48,986 bases of DNA from Gonium pectorale (lineage: Eukaryota > Chlorophyta > Chlorophyceae > Chlamydomonadales > Volvocaceae), in the NCBI GenBank assembly GCA_001584585.1, contig LSYV01000007.1:3326930-3375915 (forward strand). The letters run 5' to 3'. A model generated the notes under the pieces. That model ran no database searches and was not told where the DNA came from. It worked only from the letters and a program-made list of their open reading frames with translations. Position numbers and translations under genes: made by a program. Each line of letters opens with the position of its first letter. Position 1 is the stretch's first letter. Positions 1 through 10,934 of the stretch are shown here, in pieces.

Positions 1-1
1 G

Positions 2-3000
2 GTTAAGATCGGCGCGATGGCGCTCGGCGCGGCGGCGGGCTTCTACTTCCTCAACCACACCGACCCCGGCCGGGCTGTGATGGCTGCGGCTGGCTCCGTC
101 ATGTCCTTCATCAAGGTGCGTCGGTGCGGTCGATAGCGGGATGCGCGGGGTGTACACCCATGCAGTCCGTTGGGCGTCTCAGGGCCAACAGCGCGCGTAT
201 CTCGCGCGCCCTGGCGCCCTCTCCCTCTGTGCGGCTCTGCAAAACGGTCGCCCTCCGACCTCCTCCGTCCCCACCAACCCTCCTTCCGCCGCCGCCGCCG
301 CCACCGCCGCCCCAGGAGCAACTGGGCCACATCCACATCCACGAGGCGGAGCGGGGCCTGCTGGAGACCATCTGCCTGCTCTTCACCTCGATCGTCTGCG
401 TGCCGCTGGTGGTCAAGGGAGTGCCGGGTGGGTGCCGGGTGGGTGCCGGGTGGGTGCGCGGGCTCGCGGGGCGGAGTGGAGCGGGGGGTAGTGCACAAAA
501 GGGAAACGGGTCGCGTCGCGGACAATCGAAATGCATTCGGGCCCCCCTACCGTCCCCTCCTGCCGGCTGTCGGTCCCCTCCCCAAATGCTGCGGGCGCCC
601 AGCTCGTCGTTATTCGTCCCCCTTTTCCTTCGACTCCCCAAATGCTGCTGGATGCGCATGTGTCCGTGCAAACCCCGGTCCGCTAACCTCACACCCCTCT
701 CCCCCCTCTGTCTGAGGCCAACCGCGCAGCCTGCCCCCGGACTTACGGGCCCCCCCTTTACCCACCCCTCCCCCGAAGGCGGCAACGCGGTGCTGGGCTA
801 CCTGCTGGGCGGCGCCATCGTGGGCCCGTACGCGCTGGGCCTCATCGCCGACGTGAACAGCATCAAGCACCTGGCGGAGATCGGAGTGGTGCTGCTGCTC
901 TTCAACATCGGACTTGAGCTGTCGCTGGACCGCCTGCAGTCCATGGCCAAGTTTGTGTTCGGCATGGGCACGGCGCAGGTGGGGCGTTGGGGTGTGGAGC
1001 CGAGGGGGACGGTGAAGATAGCTAATGAGGGAGGTGACGCGGTGGCCGGGGAGGCGCGAGGCGCGATGCGAGCTCCTGCGGATAAAATGCGGCCTGCCGC
1101 CGCCACCGCCCGCCGCCCGCTAACTAGCCACGCTCATCGTCGGACTGGGCGCAGTGCACGCGCGTCGGGTGCTTGGGTGTGCGCGCATGGGAAGTTACCG
1201 AGTCACCGTGTCGGCTCGGAAGGGGGGCGCTAATGAACGAGGGGGGGGGCGTGGGTTGGTAATTGTGTACGTGCGGAGGTTGATGAGGTCCGGTCAGCTT
1301 GCTCGCACGCAAAGTTACTGGCGTTCCCTGCTCATAGCTGACCACCGATGAACCTCCCAGACACCCTCTCGCAAGAATGCTTTCCGTACACCTGAGCCCC
1401 TCACGGCCACCCCTTGCTCGATGGTTGAACCATTCGGACGCCCCCCCTGCCGCCGCCCGGGGGACTGCATCGCCGGTCGCGACGGCGTATCCCTTCGCCA
1501 CGCAGCCTTGGACGGATCGGCGTAACATGCGCCTCGGGCTTCTGTACTGAGAACTCCTTTCAACCCCATGTTCCCCGCCGCCCTGGCCGCCCGAGCAGGT
1601 GGTGTTCACGCTACTGGGTGTGGCGGGAGTGGCCATGTGGGCCGCGGGGCTGCCCGGACCCGGGGCCATCATTCTGGGAGGCTCGCTCGCCATGAGCTCC
1701 ACCGCCGTGGCTATCCAGGTGCGCCGCGGGCGGTCCGGTATCGGGGGTTGAGGCGGGGGCGCGGGAAGGCTCCTGACCCGGTTAGGGCCACCCCACCCCA
1801 CCCTCCAGATCACGGCAACGACCTAAGCTTATACGATACTACCTACCGGTAGCTGTACGCAATTCAGCCATGACGCGGACCGCGCCGGAAACGGCGACAC
1901 ACACATTGCGAGTGCTGCACTTGCGGATCGCCGACACTTTCAGGAGCCGGCAAAACGAGGCAAGGACCGGCTTGGCCGCCGGACGTGACAAACGAGCCAT
2001 GGCCCGGCCGGTGTGGCCCCCGCTGCGGTTGACAAACACCGCCGCAAGTCTGCGGTCTGCCCGTGGCGCACTCACCCCGTGGAACTCCCACCTGCGTATC
2101 TCTCCTCTGTGTAACCCTTACCTCAGGTGCTGGAGGAGCGCGGCGAGATGGGTAGCCGCCACGGCCGCGCCATCTTTTCGGTGCTGCTGCTGCAGGTGCG
2201 TTTGCGTCTGGCTGTGGCGGCGGCGGCGGCGGTGGCGGCGGACTGTGTTGGTCGACGTACTCGGGGTCGAGCGGGGCTGGCCCGGGTCTTCCATGATCCC
2301 TCACGCGGCTGGCAGGGCAGGGCCGGCTTAGTGCGACCATGGCGCCACTGGGGAGGCCCGTGCGGTGGGCTGCAAAGGAGGAGGGGAGACTCGCAGCCTC
2401 CTGCTGCTGCACCTGTGTGCGTGTGTGGGATGCTCCAGTCGAAGTGCGGGGACCGTTTAGACCAGGCCATAGCAATTCAGCCTCCCGCCTGCAGCACGGG
2501 AGCGTCCATCACAGTACACTTTGAAGCTGTCTGATGTTCCCATTCCCGCGCCAGTGCTCATACCGGACTCTTGAGCCACTCCACCTCTACTGAAGTATAA
2601 TCTGGAATCTGGTATAAAGTATAAGTCGTCCTGCTTTCCGTGTTTCCGCCCGCCCCAGGACCTGGCGGTTGTGGTTCTGCTGATGCTCATCCCGCTGCTG
2701 GCGCCCTCGCCCGACGGCAGCAGCGGCGGCTTTGCGCGCATCGCGCAGGCGCTGGGGCTGGCGGCGGTGAAGGCGGTGGTGGCCATCGTGGGCATCATTG
2801 CGGGTGGGGCAGGGTGGTGGGCTGGGGTGGGGGTTGCGGCAGCGCGTTTGATGGTTGGGGTGGGGTGGGAAAGGTGGCTGTGTTTGTGGGTGGGGCAAGA
2901 TCTAGGCGTGGCCTGTCGGCAGGCTAGGCGGTCGTGGCAAGCAGAGCTGACCTCTTTGGATAGGCACGGCAGCCCGTCTTGCCAATCACGGGTTGGGTAC

Positions 3001-6000
3001 GGCGGTACGCATGGAGCCGATGCGGGCCGCCGGTTCGCGCCAGGGTATTGGCTGAGCATTGGCGCTGCACCCATCTAAGCCTGCGGCGGCGCACTCTACG
3101 CCGCCACAGTTTCGCAGGGGTGCCACAGCAAGCCGACCGGGCGGGGACGGCCTTACTAGCCGCCGCGTCCGGCCCGGAGGGCTGTGCGCCCGCCCGCGCC
3201 TCAATCGGTGGCCGGACGGCTGGCCCGCGGGGCACACCGATTTACTGACCGGTCTGATACTGTTTAAAACGGGACCGTGCCCACCTAGCATCTTCCTCGG
3301 GATTCCCACACCTCATGGGCAATGCATTCCTTTGATAGTGGAGCACACTGTCCTACCGCTGACCTCTTGTAGCCGCGTATTGCAGTCATGCGCAAGCGCG
3401 CGCTGCACCCATCTAAGCCTGCGCCCGCGCAACCCCACGCGGGCGCAGTTTCGCAGGGGTGCCACAGCAACGCCGGCCCGGGGGCCTCCGACCGCCCGCG
3501 CCGCGCAAAGCCACGGCCGGGCGGCAGGCCCACGGGGCACAGCGCCAGCCGCTGCCCTCGTTCAATGCATCCCCTTGTTTAGATTGAGCGCACCCTGCCC
3601 CCTCCTCCTCCCCCTACGTGACCCACCACTGAGCCGTCCAAACGCTTCTGCAGCCTCAACTGTCGTACTCTTCGCTTGCCCCAAACATTCCCCCCACAAC
3701 CCTCCAGGCGGCCGCATCCTGGTCCGTCCGCTCTACAAGAAGATCAGCGAGTTTGCCAACGCGGAGATCTTCGCCGCCACCACGCTGCTCATGGTGCTGG
3801 GCACGTCCTTCCTAACGCAGCTGGCCGGCCTCAGCCTGGCGCTGGGTGCCTTCCTGGCGGGACTGCTCATCGCGGAAACCGAGTACGCGCTGCAGGTGCG
3901 GCCGGTGGATGGGGACGGGGTGTGAGGATGGGTAGGGGGTGCAAGGGGTTCTTTGGGGCTGGGCCGAATAGGGGATGGGTGTGCAGGGGGCTTTGCGGCA
4001 TGGTCATGGGCGCGGCCAGCGGGTTGAGCCGCGCAAAGCGTCGCGTGTCGCGTGTGGGCGGGGTGCAAGGATTGCTGACAAGGCGCGGTGGGGGTCGCCC
4101 TTGCTCACGCACGCGGTTCCTGCAACCGGCGGGCCGAGGCGAAAGCCGTTCGCAGCCCTCATCCTGGGCTCTCAGGCCCGTCCGCAACCTTCCCAGACCT
4201 GCATTCTCAACCCGCGTGCACCGCCCTGCGACGCGTCCTCTGGGCCGTCCGCCCGCCCGCGCGCGCTCGCCTCAGGTGGAGTCTGACATCGCGCCCTACA
4301 AGGGCCTGCTGATGGGCCTGTTCTTCATGAGCGTGGGCATGGAGATCAGCATGCAGCTGTTCCTGGCCAAGTGGAAGGAGGTGCTGGCGGCCATCACAGT
4401 GCTCATCGTCGGCAAGGTGCGGCCTGGCGGGAGATAGGGAGGAAAGGGGAGGGGGGGCAGGGGTGCTTGGTCAGTCGGTGGGTAGCGACGGGGGGCTACT
4501 GGCGAGAGGCTACGAGTGGCGGCTCTCGTGTGGGACGGGGGCCGTGGGCAAGGTGGCAGTACGCGTGCGCGGGTGCGCGGGAGTGTTGAACGATATGCGG
4601 GCGGGTGGTGGGCGATGATAGCATTTGGACGCAAGGGATTACTCCAGGTGGAAGGAACCACCATGCCATGCATGGTCAGGACCCGCTTGATGCTGCCACG
4701 ACCGCAACGGCCCCCCTCGACTCGTACCCCGTCCCCATCGACGACCGCATCCGCTCCGTCTTCAAGCGTCCCCCGTCCCCGGACACCCGCCGTCTGCAGG
4801 TGGCTGTGATGGCGGCGGTGGGCCCCCTGTTCGGGCTGCCCCGCCTGGCGGCCATCCGTTCCGGCCTGCTGCTGGCGCCCGGCGGCGAGTTTGCGTTCGT
4901 GGCGTTCGGCGAGGCCGTATCGCGCGGCGTGCTGCCGGCCAGCGTGTGCAACCTGCTCTACGTGGTGAGTGCCGTACACGCCGTACGTGAAAGCGCGTGC
5001 TCGGGGGCCGTACGCGTGCTGCCTTGGGGAAGAACAGGCTGCGCGAGCGCGAGCCGCTTGGCGCCGCCCGGGCCCGCCCCCTCCTGCCCTTCAGCCACCG
5101 CCGGCGCGGCAGGAGCGTCCCTCGGCGCCGCGCCCCGCGGCGCCCCCGCCTCGTCGCTGCGCGCCCGCGCGCCGCCTTTCCCACACAGCACCCACGCCTC
5201 ATCTCTTTCAACCTCCCTCCCCTGTGCCCGTACGGCCCATTCGTACGGCGGCAGGTGGTTGCGCTGTCGATGGCCCTCACGCCATACCTGGCTGAGCTGG
5301 GTAGCCGCCTGGGCGCCGTGCTAGAGAGCTCGGACCTGGTGGCCATGCAGCCCAAGGTGCGGACCACGGAGGCGGGCGGGCGGCTGCTGGGGGTTTCACG
5401 GGGAGGTGGTTCCGTCTCACTACGAGCTTAAGACATGCGCCGTCCCGTTGGGGTGGGAAAGGATGCTGGGGGTGGAGGGAGCACAGAGTTGAGAATTTCG
5501 GCTGCTGGAAGCATGGGAAAGACAGCTAAAGAGGGGGGGAGAAGGAGGGGGGTGCCAGCTTGAGCGAGGGCTTGGGGCGGGCGTAATTGGGCCGGGCGGG
5601 GGCAGGCGTGCAGGGCAGCGAGTGAAGGGCGCAGGGAGGGGGGTGTGGGACGCGGGGGAAGATTCGTGCCGACGTGTGAAGTGCGCCGACTGGGTGCACC
5701 TCTGCGAAACCGGAGTAGACAGGAGTGTGAACGTTTGAGCGGAGAGGCTGAGCTGCCATGCTGCCTCGCTTGCCGTACGCAGGAGGACGAGATGAAGGAG
5801 CTCAAGGACCACGTCATCATCGCCGGTACGTGCGGCCGGCGGAGGTGGATGAGAGCGCGCGGTTGCACTTGTTGTTGATTGCGAGCGACTTGGGCGAGCG
5901 AAGAGGGCACCCATCTAAGCCTGCGGCGGCGCTCCCCCACGCCGCCACAGTTTCGCAGGGGTGCCACAGCAAGCTGACCGGGCGGGGACGGCCTTACTAG

Positions 6001-8876
6001 CCGCCGCGTCCGGCCCGGAGGGCTCTGCGCCCGCCCGCGCCTCAATCGGTGGCCGGGCGGGTGGCCTGCGGGGCACACCAACCCACAACGCGCATGTGGC
6101 CACGCGCTTACCCGCCTAGGGCACCGCACATGTAGAGGCGCCGTCGCAGCTCGCCAGGGAGGCCGCCACAGCACCGCGGCCTCGCTCGAGTCGTCAGCGA
6201 TGCTCTCTGTGTGCCGCCAGCCCTGGGCCTTCCGCACAGAAGACCCAAACAGGCTATCCTCAGTGGTCAGCCAACCGTATTGCAGCATGCTTGCTGTAGT
6301 CTCGTTACCGCATAAGGCGCTTGAGGTGACGAGGCAAACCGGCGCTGCACCCATCTAAGCCTTCGCCCGCGCGACCCCACGCGGGCGCAGTTTCGCAGGG
6401 GTGCCACAGCGGGGTGTACTCACGCCGGCCCGGGAGCCCCCGACCGCCCACGCCGCGCAAAGCCGGGCGGCAGGCTCGCGGGGCACAGCGCCAGACACCA
6501 CACGTATCCAAACAGCAGCACGCTCACAGCAACAGTATCCAAACAGCAGCACGCTCACAGCAACAGAATAAACCGGCATATTGAAGGGTCCCAAGGTTCC
6601 TAAGGCTATGCGTCGATCCCAAAGATAGATCATTTAGAGGATAGGAACGTCGGTGTTCTGCCGACAGCGGGTTCTGGAAGTTGCTGCAATCATTGTCGCT
6701 CGGCGTCTTCCGATAGCGCGGATCATAGTGTGTAAAGCTGCTTTGCGGCGCAACGGGGCGAGGAGCTTTAGGCACCCATCTAAGCCTGCGGCGGCGCACT
6801 CTACGCCGCCACAGTTTCGCAGGGGTGCCACAGCAAGCCGACCGGGCGGGGACGGCCTTACTAGCCGCCGCGTCCGGCCCGGAGGGCTGTGCGCTCGCCC
6901 GCGCCCCAATTAGTGGCCGGGCGGCTGGCCTGCGGGGCACACCGCAACCCGGCTTCGGCCGACCAATGTTTAGGCTACCTGCATGGCGCCGTGTCCCCTT
7001 GCATGTTCTGTGCTCCGTGCTCCGTATGCCTCGCGCCTCCTAAAGGATGGAACCCTCTGGTTGCCCCCCACCGTACTATCGCTGAAATCTTAAAGCCGCG
7101 TATTGCAGTTATGCGCAAGCACGCGCTGCACCCATCTAAGCCTGCGCCCGCGCGACCCCACGCGGGCGCAGTTTCGCAGGGGTGCCACAGCAACGCCGGC
7201 CCGGGGGCCCCGACCGCCCGCGCCACGCAAAGCCACGGCCGGGCGGCAGGCCAACGGGGCACAGCGCCGCCATACTCCCATCAAGCCCGTCGCAACTTGA
7301 CTTCGTATCCCCCAATACTCTCCCATATGCAATTTTTTCAACGGCTGTACCTCGTCCTGACCCGCTCCCGCGGCCCCTTCCACACATGGCACACACCCGC
7401 ACAGGCTACGGCCGCGTGGGCCAGATCATCGCCCAGATGCTGAGCGAGCAGCTCATCCCCTTCGTGGCGCTGGACGTGAGCAGCGCCCGCGTGGCGGTGG
7501 GCAAGAAGAAGGACGTGCCCGTCTACTTCGGAGACGCGGGTGCGTGGCGTGTGGGGGTTTGGTGGAGGGGCCGGGCGAGAGGGAGGCGTGGCGGGGCACG
7601 CCGATTCATGCCCGCGGGCGTGCTGTTGCTGCTGCTCAGGCGCTTCGCCCCTGTTTGCTGCTCTTTTTCTTGCTGACCGACGCGACGACTCTCCGTAACT
7701 GCCTCCTGAACATGGGCTGGTCCCCTCCCGTGCGACACGCACGCCACCCGCGGCTTTCGTGCGACAGGCTCGTACTCGGTCATGCACCTGGTGGGCGCGG
7801 AGCGGGCCGCATGCGCCATCATTGCGCTGGATACGCCCGGCGCCAACTACCGCGCCGTGTACACCATGTCGAAGCACTTCCCGCACGTCAAGACCTACGT
7901 GCGCGCGCACGACATCACCAACGCCGGTGAGGGAGGCGGGCGGGCGGGCCGGCGGGTTGCAGCAGCCGCAGCGGTGTGCATATGTGAGGGCTGCAAGAGA
8001 GAGACGATAGTCGTCATAGTGGTCGGTTACGGGGTTGAAAGGAGATACTGTGCGTTTACAGAGTGGTACTGAGGCGACGGAGTGGGTGAGTGTGAACCTT
8101 CCGATGTGCAGGGCTCCAGGAGCGATGAAGACCCAAAGGGGGGGAGACGGGCGAGGGAGAGGGCCCGCCTGTTGGCGGCCTGGTGGTGGGGCAAATGTCA
8201 TGTGCAGCTGCGCGCCGGCAGGCGGGCATGCCAGCGATGCGGGTTCGCTTGCTCCCTTCCCTAGCCCGTTCTTGTTAAACCCTGTGTCTCAAAACCCCCT
8301 TCCCGCAGTGAATCTGGAGCGTGCCGGCGCCACCGCGGTGGTCCCCGAGACCCTGGAGCCGTCGCTGCAGCTGGCGGCCGCAGTGCTGCGGGAGATGGAC
8401 TTCAACGCCGATGAGGTGCGGCGGACAGCGTCGGGGAAGGGCGGGGTTGGCGGGAAGGCGGGGAGACGGATCGGGGGGGCAGCGGGTAAGGGCGCCGCGG
8501 CAGGAAGGATCGGGCAGCGGGGGTTTGGGCTAAGCTCCAGTCTGCCGGGCGGCCCGTATTAGAGTACGTCACACAGTTGCCTTGAGTATCCGAAACCGTC
8601 GTCGTTAACAACCGTCCTGTTGTCAACTACCGTGAACAACCTGACCCCAACCGCCAACGGCCAACCCTACAGGTCAGCTCAATCGTGGACGATTTCCGTC
8701 GCAAGCACCTGAGCGAGCTGCAGCTGCTGTCGGCCAGCTCCGGAACCAGCCTGGGGTATGGCTTCGAGCAGAACAAGCAGAAGAAGGAGGGCGGGCCGCA
8801 GCAGGGCGGCGCCGGGGCCGCGGGCGGCGGCGCGGAGGCGGGCGGCGCGCCCGTGCTGACGCCTGCCGCGGCGTAA
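2..8876 (+). CDS. KEA: KEA1/2-type chloroplast K+ efflux antiporter (5' end outside window)
   Basis: Monovalent cation/proton antiporter of the CPA2 family, exchanging K+ for H+; plant KEA1/2 act at the chloroplast inner envelope. Exons read: 2-115 (partial), 316-427, 779-978, 1599-1718, 2127-2195, 2659-2803, 3708-3895, 4276-4416, 4800-4964, 5255-5356, 5783-5825, 7405-7539, 7768-7926, 8309-8415, 8673-8876. All junctions keep phase, giving 667 visible residues and a TAA stop. The first two thirds are the membrane exchanger domain (PGGNAVLGYLLGG, LLFNIGLELS, QDLAVVVLL, ETEYALQVESDIAPYKGLL, LLAPGGEFAFVAFGEAV). From about residue 465 a TrkA-N/RCK nucleotide-binding domain follows, with the Rossmann motif GYGRVGQ and then FVALDVSS, VYFGDAG and VPETLEPSLQLAAAVL. 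Similarity to land-plant KEA1/2 is near collinear. The tail is Gly/Ala-rich. The long N-terminal region known in KEA1/2 would lie outside the window. Introns 6 and 11 hold repeats. Confidence 0.94.
3067..3238 (+). repeat. Intronic structured repeat, subfamily A, copy 1
   Basis: Lies in KEA intron 6. Begins GCACCCATCTAAGCCTGCG and ends near GGGGCACACC. Shares almost its whole length with copies at 5907 and 6772. The first 57 bases fold into a nested hairpin: outer GCACC/GGTGC, middle CCTGCG/CGCAGG, inner GGCGGCG/CGCCGCC. Confidence 0.9.
3400..3545 (+). repeat. Intronic structured repeat, subfamily B, copy 1
   Basis: Second element of the pair in KEA intron 6, 161 bases after A copy 1. Same opening CACCCATCTAAGCCTGCG and same hairpin plan, but the inner stem is GCGCCCGCG/CGCGGGCGC. 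Bounded by short inverted ends GCGCTG...CAGCGC. Similar to 6341-6492 and 7123-7268; the roughly 27 bases before it (from agccgcgtattgcag) also match those before copy 3. Confidence 0.9.
5907..6079 (+). repeat. Intronic structured repeat, subfamily A, copy 2
   Basis: In KEA intron 11. Nearly identical to the copy at 3067; the hairpin loop differs (ctcccca instead of cactcta) while the GGCGGCG/CGCCGCC stem is kept. Confidence 0.9.
6341..6492 (+). repeat. Intronic structured repeat, subfamily B, copy 2
   Basis: In KEA intron 11. Ends are GGCGCTG and CAGCGCC, a 7-bp perfect inverted pair. It has CCTTCG in place of CCTGCG, breaking one middle-stem pair, and an extra ggggtgtact near the hairpin's 3' side, so it is the most diverged B copy. 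Confidence 0.88.
6504..6565 (+). repeat. 31-bp tandem repeat, two perfect copies
   Basis: The unit beginning gtatccaaacagcagcac occurs twice head to tail, directly after B copy 2 in KEA intron 11. Confidence 0.9.
6772..6943 (+). repeat. Intronic structured repeat, subfamily A, copy 3
   Basis: In KEA intron 11. Same stem and loop as the copy at 3067. Followed 180 bases later by a B copy, repeating the A-then-B order. Confidence 0.9.
7123..7268 (+). repeat. Intronic structured repeat, subfamily B, copy 3
   Basis: In KEA intron 11, ending 137 bases before exon 12. Inner stem GCGCCCGCG/CGCGGGCGC intact; ends GCGCTG...CAGCGC. Very close to the copy at 3400. Confidence 0.9.
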
Positions 8877-10934
8877 AAAGCGCGCTCCAATGCAGGCGGT
8901 GGAGAGCACGGCGCAGTGGAGGAAAGCACGGCCGGGGTGGCAGCGTGCTGAGGGCGCCTTACAGGCGGGTGGCTGGGGGTGGCGACCCGAGGTCGTGTGT
9001 GCCGCGGGCGCCGCTCTGGTGGGCGGCTACAGTTGGTACAGGAGGAGGCGAGCTTACCGGACGGGGCTGACGGGGGCTGCTGGGGTTGACGGCTTGGGTC
9101 GGGCCTGAGGCGTGCGTGGGTCGTCATGGCGCTTGGTGTTGGCAACGGGATGGGCACTGAGCAGCGCGGGGTTGTGCTCATGGGCGCGGCTCCATGTTGC
9201 ATCTGCCAGCTGACGGCTGACGGCTACCATCCCGCAGCACACCAGGCGCCTGATGGCCATCGCAAGCGGGCCGTCCCGTGCCGAGCCATATGGCTGACGC
9301 GAACAAGGATGCAAAGGCGAGAGTCGTGCGCCCCCGCGCGGGAGGCGGGTGACATAAGGCGCGCAATAAGGACCCACATATCTCCGCGGTGGTGATATAC
9401 CCCGGGTTACCCGGGCGGTTAAGGTGGGGAGCGCACGGCAACGGTCCGTCGTTCGGGCCGGTGGTTGAGCACTTCGGTTGGCGACGGTTACCTGGCGTGA
9501 GGCGGCGAGACCTGATACAAAGGGTCGCCTGTAGCAGCTACTACGCGGACATGAAGCCTGTGTGAAAAGGCAGGGTTTGGCGCCGGCGTTACTGTGATGA
9601 TGGGGGTTGGCCGAGGGGGAGCCGGGGTGCGGAGGTCCGCACAGAAGGCGGCCGCGGACGAGCAGGCGTGAGGCGGGCTGCGGTCCCAATAAGGCATGCG
9701 TAGTAGTCTCTGTCCCTGTGTGCGGCGTGTGTTTGGACTTGTGGCTGTGGATCGTATCCCTTCATTCGTTCGTCGCTGGTCGTAATCCATGTGATGCGCT
9801 GCTGTTTGGGTGTGTGCCTGGTGTTGGGTGTCGAATTGTTCGGAGGTCAACGTTGCAACGGGGGAGGCCGCGCCCTGGTCGGGTGCTGGCTCCAAGCCCC
9901 TGCAAGCGATGGGGGTGGCTGCGAGGCTCCGTTAATGGGTTGTGTGCATGGTGCCCGTACTGCTGGTGTGCTCGCATTCTGGCCTGGCTCGAGGCCGGGT
10001 GGAGGGAGGCAAGCAAGCAATGTGCGGCGTTTCGTACGACTGTGACCCGTTTGCATTGTTTGAGCGTACCGCCGACGGACAAGGTAGCGGCGCGACGCTT
10101 TGGACAGCACGGTTGCGCAGAGACGGTGTGAGTGGCGGTGGCTGTACGCTGTGGTTTGGGACACCCATCTTACTGATCGTGCAAGCCAATTTGCCGACGC
10201 CTCATCAAGAGGCAATGGCAGAACTGGAGGAGGGGAATGTACCGGTATTGCCGAGTAGTGGTACACCGCCGAGTGAAGATGCGTCCGCGGCTCCGCGCCC
10301 TGTCCCGAGCTGGTGTGTAACATGCTGGCATGAGGCGCGACAGTACGGCGTGCTTGCAACTCAACAGCTTGGCCACACGCCGAGAGCGTGCGCCGCCCTT
10401 GCACCGTACTCCCAGGCTTCCGAACACACCCAGTCACCGCAGCAGTTGTATCATCAAGGGCCCCCGCCTGATCGTGCTGGGGTGATTGTGGGTTAGGAGA
10501 AAACCCGAACGATTTGACGGCTGCTTGTGTGGTCTTGGGAAGACGATGGTTGGGCTGTGCCGAGGTGCTAGCAATCAAGCACGTATGGGCACTGATGTAA
10601 CACACTCTTTTTAGTTGTACCATTCACCAGATCACCCCTTCATTCACCAGTCGGACTGCTCAAGACAGCCAGCGTCGTATTACCCAGGTGCCAACGTGGG
10701 ACGACAGGATTGACCCGACGAACAACCGTTGACTTTCGCGCTGTGGCCCACTGCTCCGGTGTCAGCAATGCAGCACTCCCCCCAGCAATCAACACGGGCT
10801 CGTACAGAATGATCCAGGCTAGAAGCATACACTGCATCCACCCACCAACCGCCCAACCAACCAACTAACCATCAACCGCCAAACTACATAGCGGCCCTGT
10901 TGGGTAAGCCTCGTGGGAAGCGACCGATGTACGG
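8877..10934. other. Non-coding interval between convergent genes
   Basis: Holds the 3' UTR of the KEA gene and presumably that of the minus-strand senescence-domain gene. Two plus-strand TGTAA motifs lie at 10316-10320 and 10596-10600; the second is close to the end of the opposing gene. No open frame here shows the codon bias or splice signals of the neighbouring genes. Confidence 0.6.
10316..10320 (+). terminator. Candidate poly(A) signal TGTAA for KEA gene
   Basis: TGTAA is the usual polyadenylation signal in volvocine algae. This is the first one I find downstream of the KEA stop codon, implying a 3' UTR of about 1.4 kb; another lies at 10596-10600. Confidence 0.4.

Noticed and set aside
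124..1233. 369-codon plus-strand open frame
   Set aside because: It runs through KEA exons 2 and 3 and the intron between them; the true exons are recovered by splicing and match KEA1/2, while the intronic part is low-complexity.
3067..7268. Hammerhead ribozyme, tRNA-derived SINE or CRISPR array as explanation of the intronic repeats
   Set aside because: No hammerhead core, no A/B-box pair, and the spacing and repeat length are unlike CRISPR; this is also a eukaryotic nuclear sequence.
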